From Hymenolepis diminuta (lineage: Eukaryota; Platyhelminthes; Cestoda; Cyclophyllidea; Hymenolepididae): 64,000 nt of DNA. The stretch covers positions 858,684 through 922,683 of the forward strand of contig CAADRB010000052.1 in NCBI GenBank assembly GCA_900708905.1, read 5' to 3'. Shown in pieces: positions 37,186-49,694 of this stretch; within the stretch, counting starts at the first letter, position 1, and each line of letters starts with the position of its first letter. A program made the translations under genes and the position numbers. Below the pieces are notes generated by a model. That model saw only the letters and a list, made by a program, of their open reading frames with translations, made no database searches and had not been told where the DNA came from.

Positions 37186-38387
37186 AACTGGTGACCCTCC
37201 ACAAGGGTAGTTGTTTATTCAGCTAAATGGACATGATGGGCCTTTCTGTTTTCACTCTGTCTTCTTTGTATCTTATTAATAGTGCGGTGAAGCAAATTGG
37301 CGGAAAGGGAGCAAAAGATTTCTGTATAAATGATAGATATCTGCACATATGAACATTACAACATGTCAAAGAATCAAAACGCTCACAACCTCTATTCAAA
37401 TTTAACACTGCGTAAAATCTTCCACATAATCTGGATTTAAACTCCATATCTACACGATCCTCTCCACTTTAATTCACCTCGGATGGATGTAGTGCAACCT
37501 GTGTTCAGGTGTTTCTCCAGGAAAAAATTATATCAAATCAATAAAATTTGCAAAAAACGGAATGCCAACATTCCTCATTAATCAACCATCGATGATCCAT
37601 TACCCTCGCTGATCTTCGATAAGACAGAATAACTTCCACAACTCCCGTTTTCAGCTTTTTGTTTAGTCAGACTATGCAATATTTTTTCTAAACTACTTAC
37701 ATAAGCCAAAATTATTAAGCACTCTGAAATTTCAATTATATAATTCTCATGGAAGGGACACGTTTCCAGCATATTTTCTGAACTGGAAAACCTCTCCACC
37801 CGTTTTCACTGAAATAGAACTAACCCCAGTAATCTGCCTATGGTATCAAAAAAACAAGAAAAAAATTGGTTTTTTTTCAAATTTAAATTAACCAGAGACT
37901 CGGTTTATATGTTTATTGCATTATTATGCAATGCTTTTATTGAAAATGGAGACAGTAATTGTCCTCCCCATTGGTGACAAGTGGCGTTTGGGGTCTCATC
38001 ACTAAAACCATTTACCTTCAACGCCTAAGGAATAACCGGCCATATGTTCAGGGGATTGAACTTGATTGCTCATCTGAAGACCACCAATGAATAAAGTCGT
38101 TTATTGCTAATAAAATGAAATGTAAATATTTAATAAACAATATAGTGAAGTGAGTGGACCTGAATGAAATACAAGACACGTATGCGCATTCTTTAAATAT
38201 TTTAGAATAAGAAAATTTAATTATGTTTAAATAAACCACTACGTTTTGGTGATTACTTAAACAAAAAGTAAATATTTCTTTTTTCTCATTATTTTCTTAT
38301 ATTGCAGAGTTTAATGAAATACAATTTTATTAATAGAGGGATCCTGTATCTTTCATTTCAAATATATGGCCAGAGGAACCAGGGATC

Positions 38388-38905
38388 TGTAGCGGTTAGA
38401 GTAATGGCTAACAGCAATGGAACGGAACACCAAAGACTGATTAGATCTGGATGTATTGAACAAACCTCAGTACAGAGACCAGAGGGGAACGGAGAATTGA
38501 GGGAAAAGGTTGGAGCGAAGGAAGATGTGTCTGCAAGCGACAGTCTCTGTGTGTTTATGTGTGTAGTGGAGGGCTATTTATAATCGTCACTTGAATGAGG
38601 ACGCGGGTGAGGACATTATTGTATGTGTGCTTTAATTGGACGGGACGATTGTAGGAATAGGAAGGGGCAGTGCAGACAGGACTGGTTAATAATATAGCCG
38701 ACTAAGCGGTACCTCTGCAACTATCATCCGAGGTATGCTTACCTTTTCCGATCGATGAAAGTATTCCAGTTGAGGACACACGATGTTTATCCATAGAGCG
38801 CTTGGAGTCACAGGAAAGGTTAACAGTTTACAGACATTACTGTGAGGACGAGCTAATCAAATTTAATGATTAGTGATGACGTAGGATAAATTCAAATGTA
38901 GTGAT
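38388..38905 (+). repeat. Family A interspersed repeat, copy 5
   Basis: Best-preserved plus-strand copy, from TGTAGCGGTTAGAG to around GATTAGTGATGACGTAGG. It shares every landmark with copy 4 in inverted orientation and with copy 2 in direct orientation. The open frame 38302-38583 over its GA-rich half is not conserved in the other copies, so the element looks non-coding. Confidence 0.75.
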
Positions 38906-39464
38906 TTGTTTGGCTGATTATCACATTACTAGTCCTCAATGTACAGCGCTTATCAATTGATTATTAATTAGCTCAACTCTTATTAATTGCCCTTCATTGT
39001 TCATGCAAGTTTAGATCATAGAGAAGCATCTTATTGGAAGCTCCGTACCAATGAGATAGCAAGAATTTTATTTTAATTGTGCACTCTTTATGCTCCTTAT
39101 GAGATATTATCCACGAGCTTGTTTCATATATACAAACAACGCTAAGGTCCAGGAATAGTGGCTACTGATTGGCTGGAGGCCTCTTCAGGCGAACGCCACA
39201 GAATTCACCAGAAATCACTCAAAATAATGATTAAATAGTGAAGTCTATTTAACATCTAATAAATGTCACAGGGCCATAATTTAAAAACTGTCTGCCATTT
39301 TCATTTCATATTTAAAAATTAAGTTGTGAAACATGTTTACTCCAAATAAAACCTATAATTGTGCTACTGAAGGATCGAGTTACTCGTGCGAACTCGATGT
39401 AAATGAAAAAGAAATGATAAATTCTGAAATGTAAGTTAAATTGAATATCTATGACAATTTAGAT

Positions 39465-40530
39465 TGGTTCAAAATTTCATCCCCGAGTGCGAAATAGACG
39501 GAACAGTCTCGAAAGTGATGAACTTAGTATTAGAAGCCAAAAGTCTTAATTTGCCCGAGGATTTGCAGGAGATTTTGATAATTGAACAGTTCGGTCATGC
39601 TCTTAAAAAACTTATGAAACCTTCAATGGAGGTGAAAATTAGTAACTTCTCAACATTTCTCTCTTTTCTCTATAAACGAAAAATTGTTTATTTACTTTAA
39701 GGGTTAAGCCGAAGAAAAAATAGATCCTAAGAACTAATAAGTAGGTCAATTTCTTCTCGAGGAACTGAAGAGCTCAAGTCTCTCTGACCCGAAAAAGTAG
39801 AATTTTACTCTTTCTTAATGCAATACATGTGATACTCAAAGCCTCAGTCTTCTCTCTTCAGGATTGCAGGGTTTTAACGAATATGGGCTCTTAAATAGTT
39901 CCACCATATTACTTAATAACTATCTGGATACAAGAATGTAAATATTTATTCAAAAAGTGACAAAATGTGGACTTGGAAGTTTTGACATTTAACTTGGTGA
40001 CAGACAGCATAGAATTTCAAATCATTTAGGTTAATTAATTTCCAGTTTTGAGAATTACAACTGGTTTTGACAATGAAAGATTACATCATTTGATCGAGGG
40101 AATGAAAACATGCTAATTTGTTCCATTTGGATAAAAGTGAGACGAATTTGTGTCAGAAAAGTGTATGGATATCTGCTATATGAAAATCGAGGCCTTTTCT
40201 TTATCTCCATTCTAGAGCACTTTCAAAAACCTCTTGAAGGCACTCGCCTAGACTATGATGTGAACGATGAGGCCGAGGATGACATTTTAATCAACCATAC
40301 ACTGTTGATCATAGTGTCCCAAGAACCGTGTTCTCTTCGAAGGTATAAAAGTTGCTTTCTTTTGCTTATGACTTTAATGGTCACCCATAAAATATGGTAC
40401 AGAAATTCACCGAAAACTCCGGTAGAACACCTGCATCTTGCTACCTTCCTCTTGAACACCATTAAATTAATAGAGATGGATATCGCTGGATTTCCTTTTA
40501 ATTATCCCGCATGGTACACGACTTGTTGAT
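39465..40530 (+). pseudogene. Possible endophilin-A-like BAR domain relic
   Basis: Short collinear matches to the endophilin A BAR domain appear on the plus strand. TVSK and FGHAL occur in the open frame 39464-39700, which ends at a possible donor (ATGGAG then GTGAAA). TDSIEF near 39.995-40.02 kb resembles the family's VKDSLD but is followed in frame by two stops. HFQKPLEGTRLDYD (about 40.22-40.26 kb, just after an acceptor-like TCCATTCTAG) resembles the family's HHLKKLEGRRLDYD. LIEMDI near 40.47 kb resembles LLEMDI. The order matches the family, whose members bind and curve membranes in endocytosis. The rest is too divergent to align, the expected spacing is not kept, and I find no SH3 domain downstream. 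It is most simply a decayed copy. Chance cannot be excluded for the weaker matches. Confidence 0.38.
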
Positions 40531-41066
40531 CGTTTAAACGGATTCAACGCAGATTATGTCCCTGCAAGACCGTAGTAGGAAACTATCACGTCTGAAGCCC
40601 TAAAACGAGTTTTTCCTGTGCACACTAAGGAGGTCTGCTATGAAATGATAGTAGTTAAGAACCGGTTCTTCCAATTAATCGCGGAAAAAGGGACAGTGAA
40701 GCATCACAGCAAATATTGCTTGACAACCGGTGACAGTCGTGAAAGGAAATTCTGATGAGGGGAAAAAACGAACAAAACGCATCTTATTTCTTCAAAAAAG
40801 TATATCTTTTCGAAAATAATCCACATAGTTTGTGGCAAATATACAAACTGAAGGACTGGGAGAATCACCGAACTTCACGTATTCGTTCAGACAGTAGCTT
40901 CACATACTTTGATCAAAAAGTTCCCTCAAAATTTACCCACATTTGTCTCCATTTGTCCCTTCCATATTCTCTGCTTGAAATATTTAAGATCCTCCCCAGA
41001 ATAATTTTAATATATTTATAATTTGTAAATAGTAAACATTAGGGGCAACATTTACTTGCGGTATTT

Positions 41067-41090
41067 AAAATAAATAAATAAATAAAATAA
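41067..41090. repeat. (AAAT)n simple repeat
   Basis: About five AAAT units directly upstream of a cluster of palindromes at 41.11-41.23 kb. Confidence 0.85.
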
Positions 41091-41111
41091 TATAATATTA
41101 TACAATTCAAG

Positions 41112-41230
41112 TAAAATAAAATTTAAATTTTATTTTAAATTTGAAATACTACTTGCGATTTCACTCACCTCAATTCAATCAGGTGAGTTCAATTGTATGT
41201 ACTAGAGGTTGGGTACAATTTGTACCCAAC
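41112..41230. repeat. Cluster of perfect palindromes
   Basis: Three perfect inverted repeats follow one another: 41112-41137 (26 bases, centred on AATTTAAATT), 41163-41170 with 41181-41188 (ACTCACCT and its complement, 10-base loop), and 41208-41230 (GTTGGGTACAA, one T, TTGTACCCAAC). A fourth, imperfect pair (TACAATTCA near 41101 and TTCAATTGTA near 41188) brackets the first two. No coding frame is present. Confidence 0.7.
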
Positions 41231-41239
41231 ATTATTAAA

Positions 41240-44200
41240 ACAAATCTCTTAATGCATTATTTATTTTTAATGATTAAACTCTTCTGCTTATCGAGCATAA
41301 TGTGAGCAGTTTGGCGGACATTAAATTAGAGACTAACATTTTACCATTAAATTGGACTTCCTCATGAAATCCGAAACGAACGAAGCCTCTCTTTAAGTTA
41401 AAATTAGAAGTTAATCCCACTTTGACTTCGTTTGCTCAAAGTTTCTTGTTGATACCGAAAGTCTTCTTAAAATATTTTTGGCTTTCAATGCTATTTCCTT
41501 TGAAGTTTCATGACGTTCTATTAGAAGACACATTCACTCTTTGACTTATGAATTAGTCTAGCCAATGGCAAACGGTGGCAAAATTACTAGCAATGTTAAT
41601 ATTAAAATCGGAGGGATAGTTGTCAAAGGATTAAGATGACAATATTTGAGGCAAGAGATCCAGCCCCCTTGAATGTATGGAGAATATCTGACATTTGGCA
41701 ATCTGAATAGATGAACTTACCAGTATCGCAAACGCTTAATCGATTCTAACCAACTTAACCATACTCTTGCATTCGATATTCTGAACTTCGAAACTTCAGG
41801 TCACTCATCGAAAGAGAATTCGTCGGTTTGATGCCTGCCCCCTACCCGACATAACTATCCTGTGTTGTGAGTGTGATCTGAATGTGCTAAAATTGCTACC
41901 AGCTAAAACGATATTCTCGATTGTGAAGACAGATCGACCTAATGAAATAACATCCGAGCTCATTTAGTTGGGAATCCATGGTTGCCAGATCACTGTTTAC
42001 TAACCACAATGACCTTGTTCTGTAATTTTAAGGGAGACAATTTTAAAATATTGACATTAAGTTCAACCGAATCACTTAAAATGCAATGACAAATATTCTT
42101 ACTTGCTGCGTTGTGAAAGTGTAAAATCCCGAATTCCACGGACCACATGTTCTTAACTTTTGAGCAAGTCCGATAGTCCGATCGGATATTCCGATAAGTA
42201 TGTCATGACTTTCTTTACAGCACAAGATCCGAGCCTTCCACTGTTTCTAGGATGTTCAAACATTAAGCTACTAACCTTGAATCCTGAATTGACCTAAATT
42301 CGTCATTTCGGATAGTTCAATTGCCGTCCTAATTGTACCTCTAGGTCAAGAAGATTGTAAGAACTGCATGCGTCTAACCAAGTAAGGTATAATAGGACCG
42401 TGTTTTGTGGGAGTCTGGTTCCCATAAAAATGGGAAATTTCCTAGATTTACGACTGGATACGAAATTCTTATCAGTTCAAGGGACTGTCGAAAATCTGAT
42501 GAGTGGCATTTCGCCTTCTTTATTAAGTAAATAACCGATTCAACAAGTCTCTGTAGTAAATTTTAGTAAAATTGGCGGTTATTTCTTAGCAAGTCAAAAA
42601 ACACACGAATCATAGTATTCTGCGATTTGGGTGAATATTGTGAAATCCTCCAAGATTTGTGAATCACATGAGAATATACGATTAGGTCAACCGTTTAAAT
42701 GGTCACTTCTTTGATTAAGAGTGCCATTTCCACGCCTTCACCGACCCACAATCTGAGCAAAATTCGATCTGTGATGTGTTTAAGTTTAACAAATTAGCGC
42801 ATCTTCAGAAATCTAGTGAAACTTCCTACTCACATTCCTTCAATGGGCATATAGCATTAATTATTCAAGGTCAAAATGTTAAGACTTTAATTTGAACCGG
42901 GAAATTTATCATTTGTTTTAAAAGTTTAAAATGACATTATAACTTTACCCCTCATTTAGTTACACTTTAAGCTTGAAATAACGAAAAGTTTTTAGAACCA
43001 CTTCCACTCTCGGAGTGCTGTTAGCTAGTTATACCCTTTTAATAGATCGAAAACTCTTCCTGCAAAAGTGAATTAACAAGCTGGACGCCTTGAGCAGAGC
43101 TGAAGAATAATTTTACATCCTCGCCACCTTCCGAATAACGCTAAGAAACTAACAGAGTCTTTGTCAACCCACGGTTGAATGAAGAATTATAATTTAAAAT
43201 TGGAGTGACGATTGCACTTACTACACGCTCCATTCAAATTCAAATTTTGAAAGGTATTTTGTCAATATTTATCGAGTACCTGATCGAAAAAAGTAATCTT
43301 TTTTCACATTTTCTTTATGTTTTGAGGCAAATAGTGATAGAGGAACTCTCATTCATTTAACTAACCAAAATTTACACAAAAAATGACAAATTTTTGGAGG
43401 AAATATGTTCAGACAAATTATAATTCAAAAGCCAATTAAAACACCGCTTTGTACTTTGGTTAAAGATATCATTTTATGGGTCTAACGACGCCAAATCTCC
43501 CATCTTATTGTAAGTTAATTAATTTATGATCCTCTATTTTAAGAAGTGTGAATGAATTAAGCAAAATAATAAAACATAAATCAAATGGATATACTCAAAT
43601 ATTTTGGCTATTGTGTTATTTAATAAATTACTCATTAATTGAAGGAAGACGACTAGCAGGCGTTTTATTGGTCAAGTAATTAAGACTTAGTTTAAACAAA
43701 CTTTTCTCGGAAATTTGAATTAACCTCGGATTTGTCTATTTCCACCTTAACTCGATTTTACAGTTTCTTCTTTCTTTCAAATTGGTCCCAACTCAGATCT
43801 AGGAACGGTGTCATTTTGTAGCCATTATTATAAATTATATTGTAATAGCAATAAATAAATTAAGGGAGCCAATAGGAAACAAGTAAAATTCCCTTCCTTC
43901 AATTTTGCCACTTTTTCATCTTAATTTTTAAAACGCTTTTAAATTCAATGGCATTTGTTTTGAGATGACAGTTTTGACTTTTGACGGGGCACTTAAAGTT
44001 GAATACCATTTTTTCTAATGGTGTTTACGGTTTACGCCTTTCAAATATATCATTTATTCAAAGTGAATTTAATGACGGACGCATAAATTGCTCCTGAACA
44101 GTAATGAGCTCAAATTAATAAATAACATGGTAGTCAGGGGCAATAATAACATCTCCTACATTAATATTATAAATAAATGTGATACTCTATTTAAGAAGGG

Positions 44201-44650
44201 TTCCAAAAATCGGTAGATATGAATGACAGGCTTCAAAATTGAAGGTGTACGCCATCCTTAAATTTAATATTATAATGAATTCTTCATAATACATTTGAAT
44301 AAACTTAATTTTATGCTGTCACATGGACTGGAATCTCCTTTTTACTCATTGTGGTCCTTTGGAAACTCGAATTTAATGACAAGTAAGTGGACAGGAAGCT
44401 TCAAAGTTATAATGGTTTCCATCTTGAACCCATTAGAAATAGGAAATAAAGGTCTAATTTGTCCCGAGTAGAGAAGATGAGCGATTTGGATGAACTTCCC
44501 TTCACTCAAACGAACTGGGGATTGACTAAAGTTAATTTTAACATCTCCGATCTCACCACGCTATCTGAGACGGGGTTACTGGTCTACACGTCTTTATTAT
44601 TATCACAGTAAAACAAAAATTTGCTGTTTTTTTTATTATGGGATGCAACT
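41240..44650. other. No gene recognised
   Basis: AT-rich, with no open frame of note and no repeat family that I can tie to the rest of the window. Confidence 0.5.
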
Positions 44651-44659
44651 TATATCATT

Positions 44660-44965
44660 TAAAGAGAGTTTTCAAAACGATAAAGTGGGTGAAATGAGAA
44701 ATATATAGAGAGCAGGAGATCAGAGAGTCCTGCTTCATTTGATTTCTTTGGTTTGAGTTGTACGATACTTGCAAAGTGGACAGCTCACTTTCCAAATTTA
44801 GGCTTGCCTTAATCGTCTTCTGGACCTCAGCAAAGGGTTTTCTATGATGTTCGGCTCTTATTGACCCGTTTTTAATCGTGATAATCATTCTTGCCACTTG
44901 AACTTACTTTTCTTCCAATGTTAGAGTAGACAAAGTGATCCCAAAGGATGTTTAGCAGATAACAC
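44660..44965 (+). repeat. Family B interspersed repeat, copy 6
   Basis: Shares with copy 1 the blocks GATAAAGTGG, GAGTCCTGCTTCATTTGATTT, GCTCTTATTGACCCG and TTCTTGCCACTTGAACTTA, in order and with similar spacing. The minus-strand frame 44655-44897 over it is a by-product. Confidence 0.6.
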
Positions 44966-46602
44966 AAACAATGCTCCATAGGTTGAAAGTGAGCAAGGTG
45001 AATTCACTTAACCTGACTGTTCATTTCCCTTACGTGATTCTATCACATTCTCTTCGTTCACTTGAAAGTCAGGGAGATCCTGTCGCAACATAAATCTTAA
45101 TTTCGATTGGCTTTTATTGCTATTAGAGCTTACAAATGATCTTGAGCGTCCGTGTATCCTTATTTAATGGAGATTTAAGGATGAAAGGCCACAGACGGCA
45201 ATCGATAACCAGAGCACTAGACGAGTGGAAGAGGTAGATAGACGATTTGAGAATGATTGAGTATGTAGTACGTAAAAAATATAAACTATCATTAAAATAA
45301 TAATATTTATTAACATTCGAAATTTATAAAACAGATTTCTATTTCTTATTAAAACAAATCTAAAATTTTGAAATTTCAAAATATGGAGCCATTTAAATAT
45401 TTTTAACTTCATGATTTTGAGGAAAAAAAATGATAAAATGTGCACCTTGAAAATGTAAAATATTTCTAAATCAAATCGGATTTCTATTTGTTTATCTTGT
45501 ACCGCGGGGAATTCTAAAAATATTTTCTCTCAGATCGGAACTGTGATGAAGGAGAAAAATATAAATAAATACACGATATTTTTTCCCTCTGCCCTGAAAA
45601 AAATATTTATACAAAATTATTTTAAACACAGAATTAAGCAAAATTGTGAAAATTTTAAATTGTAAATTGTAATGATATGATTTTTATTAATTTGGCACTT
45701 TTGTTTTCTAAGAAATTATTTTCGAAATGTCTCATTTTTACTCAATTTATGTCCTTAAAATTTTACTTAATAAAGAAATAATTTAGATTTTTTCATTATA
45801 CACTGATATATTTAAATATATATGTATATTTTAATGAATTTAATAGATACTAAATAACTAAATCATTTTAAAATGGGAGAAACGCAGCTCCTCCAGCTTT
45901 GATGACTCGCAAGATGATGCCGTCTCATCCCTGATAGGTTAACACCGTCTGATATTTTTATTACCATATAAGAAGATTTCGTCTTATCACTCATAACCTA
46001 ATATCATTCCACTTCATAGAAAATAGAGATCAGTAAAATTGCACCTCGGAGAATATCGTGCGGACAGGACGATTTATTCCTTCACGCAGTCATTTGCACA
46101 CAGCACGCGGAGAAGAAAACCAGTCGTGTTGCCGATTACCTTTGTAAACGTGCCTTTTGAGGGGCTTTCTTTGTTCCAATGTGCAAATTTGAAGGCAGTT
46201 CAGTGGTATTTGCCCTTTGGAAATGGATCTAAATGAACGAATGGCTGGCCTCTAAAGACCGTTTATTTAATCGTGCATGAAATGCACTCATGCATGTGGA
46301 TATTACGGAGGATGAAAAACAAATTACACAAATTACAATTCCATTATCCATCGCAATTATGCCTCCTGTTCCTTTCCTACTGGAGACTGTTGATGTCTTC
46401 TGCCTAATTCGAAGTTTTGATTTCCGTTATCTTATACTACTAAAATTCCCTCACAAAAAGTGCATCATTTTTGATCTCTCCACGCGGTACACACACAGCA
46501 ATTCTATTGTGGCCACAATATTTTCATTCATTTTATTATAAATTAATTGTATTTTTGTTAATTTCATTTAATTAATAAAATATAGCATTTTTATACATTG
46601 AA

Positions 46603-46899
46603 ATGGTAATATTTAATATTTTTACTCACAATTATCTATCATTGTTAGGATTTCATAGAGACCTGACATGTGAGGCGCTAGCTCACCGAATTCCTCTGGG
46701 AATTTCCATAGCCCAGCTTCAACAAGGAAAAATTTGTCTTGGGACTGTTAGAGAAATTCTTCCCTATGATCTTACCTCGAATCCCTTTTTGAATTGTCAC
46801 GTTTCAGTGACAATCAAAAAGAAAGTTTACACAAAGACACGTTTAAAGCAAATCCATCAGGACATCAAAGAAATCTTTGGTTTGACTGGTTCGATATGA
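46603..46899 (+). CDS. Unrecognised open frame, 98 codons
   Basis: I do not recognise this product. The frame is open for about 300 bases. An acceptor-like ATTGTTAG lies at 46642-46649, so the coding part might be a terminal exon of about 83 residues ending FGLTGSI. Features are a mixed-charge C-terminus (VTIKKKVYTKTRLKQ) and no visible signal peptide or membrane segment. It lies just upstream of a family S repeat copy, so it could be repeat-derived. A chance frame remains quite possible. Confidence 0.15.
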   Translation: MVIFNIFTHNYLSLLGFHRDLTCEALAHRIPLGISIAQLQQGKICLGTVREILPYDLTSNPFLNCHVSVTIKKKVYTKTRLKQIHQDIKEIFGLTGSI

Positions 46900-46934
46900 T
46901 GTGAATCGACCCACAACCTCATTTGCAGTATTCT

Positions 46935-47115
46935 AAAACCTAAATAGAATTAGAACGAAATCAGCATACGAGTTTGACAACTTCATGCGAATGCATACTG
47001 AAAAGAAAGCTATGGTCTTGCACTATGGACAGGATCATAGCTCCCTGGACCCAATGATCACCGGTCCACTTTCAACCGTTTTAACTCAATTAAACAACAA
47101 GAATGCTTAAAAATG
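46935..47115 (+). repeat. tRNA-like interspersed repeat (family S), copy 2
   Basis: GAAAAGAAAGCTATGGTC, CTTGCACTATGGACAGGATC and CTCCCTGGACCCAATG correspond to GAAAGGAGATTCATGC, TTTTGCACTATCGACGAGATC and CCCTTAGACGCAATG of copy 1 at 23.7 kb, and the flanks continue to align. The B-box region is degraded to TTAGAACGAAA. Confidence 0.45.
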
Positions 47116-47509
47116 ATATATCTCAGTGGTGATATGTTATTTCGTTCGAGCGCCTTCAAAGGATCATTTGATAAAACAGCAGCTTGAAAATTCCTTGCAA
47201 ATGTCTAATTGACTGACAATTCAAGCGATTACAGAAAAAATGAAATTAATTGAAACAATATGAAGTTCAAATCCAGCTTTCTATTTATCAAACTTTAAAA
47301 GAGATTAAAAGTTATTCAAGCATAAAAGTCCCAGTGAAACACAGAATTTGTAATTTGACTGATCTTCTCCTTCGTTTTATTTTGGAAGTACTTCCAATTT
47401 TCATTATGTGATCAAGTTTATAACTGTCTTAATGCGGTTTCAAATCTGATAAATTTAAACAACAAAACGTGACCATTCAATTTCTACCCCGTCATTCATT
47501 CACCTCTGC

Positions 47510-47855
47510 TGTCTTAAGACTGTAAGCTGTTGAATAGCGTGTAAGATCATTTTGGCTTCTCAATCACTGGAGGAAGAAGTAAATCGAAGTGGAAATACCG
47601 ATCACCAAGATTAAAACCTCGATCAGATAATGCTGAACATCGCAGACAAGCATTTGCCGCAATCCAAGTGATGAGTCATCAAATTTACCTCTCGGAGCGC
47701 AGACTGATCATGTGGTGAATATTATACTTCTCGATTTCAAAAACCAAATGAATTATTTCTCTTCGATATCTTGGCTTTGCTTTCAGCACCTTTTGGATGC
47801 CATCTCTTTGTCATTTGTTGAACTGCCTGTTGAATCATTTCAGTTACTTTTCACA
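47510..47855 (-). repeat. Family B interspersed repeat, copy 7
   Basis: Aligns over nearly its full length with copy 2 at 18.68-19.02 kb in the same orientation, including ACATCGCAGACAAG, TTTGCCGCAATCCA and GACTGTAAGCTG. This is among the least diverged pairs of family B. Confidence 0.6.
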
Positions 47856-48039
47856 GTTAAAATTTGTAGTCTTTTATAATATTTCTAGCGATACCGTATA
47901 ATTACTAGCTCCAAACATTCATAAAATGTGACAATGAGAGGGAGGTTATGTTGTATTCGTAGAGTAAATATGAAATACTCTGCTAAAGCGTATTTGATTT
48001 ATCTGTTAATGCTGTTTAAGCGAAATCCTCGTAACATAG

Positions 48040-48975
48040 AAACTATTCTACAGATCGGCAAGGAGCCACACTTTTTTCAGACGGACGCTTAGGCGGAGAA
48101 TTATATGATGAAGCATTGGATGAAGCATGATGGACGAAAATATCCTAGCAAGACAATGCGCGTCATCTTGGAAAATATCTTCAAAGGAGCAATAAGGAGT
48201 GTTGTTCATCCAGACCTCGGATACAAATCATGCGTTCTTAGGCGAGATCGGTTTACGGATAAAAGACAACTCAAGACAATCATTTAGTGCGTGCGCCCAA
48301 AAGAAGAGGGGTGTCCTTGGATTTCTCCGACGAAATTAACTTTGACCAGGATAAAAAAGTCAGTGGAAGAAATGATAGATGGCTGGCTATGTGCGGGTGG
48401 GCAGACCCCACCGAAGTTCCAACTGTTGTGCATGCGCACGAAGCTTCCAGCAACAATGATGGTTTTCGGTGTTGTGAGTGGCAGTGAAGGGTACATCATG
48501 ACTCCTCAATTTTTTTCCACAAGGCCTTAGAGTCAATGCAGATGCAGATTCCTACGTGGGGACCTTTAAAATCATTGTTAAGCCGGCTTGGATAAGCAGC
48601 GCAGTCAACGGAAGAGCCCCTATGTCTTCCATCAAGATTCGGCTTCATCCCATAAAATTCTCAAAACCTACGATTGGATGACCGAGAAGGCTCGTGATCA
48701 TGTAATGCCACCTTCTACCTCACTAGACCTTGATCTTTTAGTTTATTATGTATGGGGTGGAACGGGGCGGGATTGAAAAGGAAGTTAATAAGCATCCCCA
48801 TAACGCCAAATGCTGATCTCTGATGGAAGCAGTAGTCATAGGAATGGAGGACATCAATAAAGACCACCTGATGAAGGTTTGCAGTCGCTTTCGAACTCGA
48901 GTCGAGTGGATGATAGGAGTCGAAGGAGGATATATAAAACAGAACCTGGGTTATTTGTTTTGTTACAAGAAATAG
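48040..48975 (+). pseudogene. Tc1/mariner transposase, inactivated
   Basis: A decayed DDD/E transposase read across at least three frames. Motifs in order are HPDLGYKSCVLRR (48.21-48.25 kb, DNA-binding part), FSDEINFDQD (48.33 kb, first catalytic Asp), GVVSGSEGYIMTP (48.47 kb), PYVFHQDSASSHK (48.62 kb, second Asp), LDLLVYYVWG (48.73-48.76 kb) and DHLMKVCSRFRTRVEW near 48.87-48.92 kb. In the family the fifth motif reads PLDYxVWG; here the third catalytic Asp is Val. Stops and frameshifts separate the segments. Mariner transposases cut and paste DNA between short inverted repeats. I could not define the terminal repeats or the TA duplication. Confidence 0.8.
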
Positions 48976-49694
48976 TAAGTTTCAACCATTAACAATTTCA
49001 AAAGTGCGTAGGCTGGCCTCAGATACCTTACGCACCCCGTATATAATATTTATTAGGAAACACCACCAAGTTTTGTTCTTTACTATTCCATAAGTCTATA
49101 TCAAATTACTTAGGGTCTCCTAACTGTCTGTACTTTGAAAGATAGCAACCGTCGAAGAATTCTAAAATGCAAAGAGTTAAAGTCAATTGCAGAACATGTG
49201 AAAACAAATTAAAGTAACTCTTTGATAACAGCTGTGTAAACACATCGAAGCTGACTTTTTCAATCAGGTTAATGATTTAAGGAGATTTCAAAAACAAAAT
49301 CCGTCCAGTTCCTTGTCAAAAGTAAACAAAACAGGAAATTTAAACTGCATAGTCTTGGGGAGAAAACAATATTCCCTTAAAATTTCGTACGATAAAATAT
49401 TCACGAATTAATCAATCAGATAAAAAAATTTGCAGTACATACATATTTATTTACTTTAAAATAAATATTGATTTTATTGATTACCGTGAAAATCTACTGC
49501 TTCTTTAGCAGTGATTGGATAGTGCGAAAACCTATGCAATAAGGGACAAATTAAATTCAAATCGCATTTTATCGAAATGAGATTTTGGACATTAAATGTT
49601 TTCTATTGGTGTTTTACAGAAAAAATTGCCAATAACTTTTAAATTTCTATACCATTATTATCAACAATAGTGCAAAAATTTTTTTATTTTTGGA

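Noticed and set aside
48287..48530. Three overlapping frames around 48.3-48.5 kb as separate genes
   Set aside because: They are frame-shifted pieces of one mariner transposase, not separate genes.
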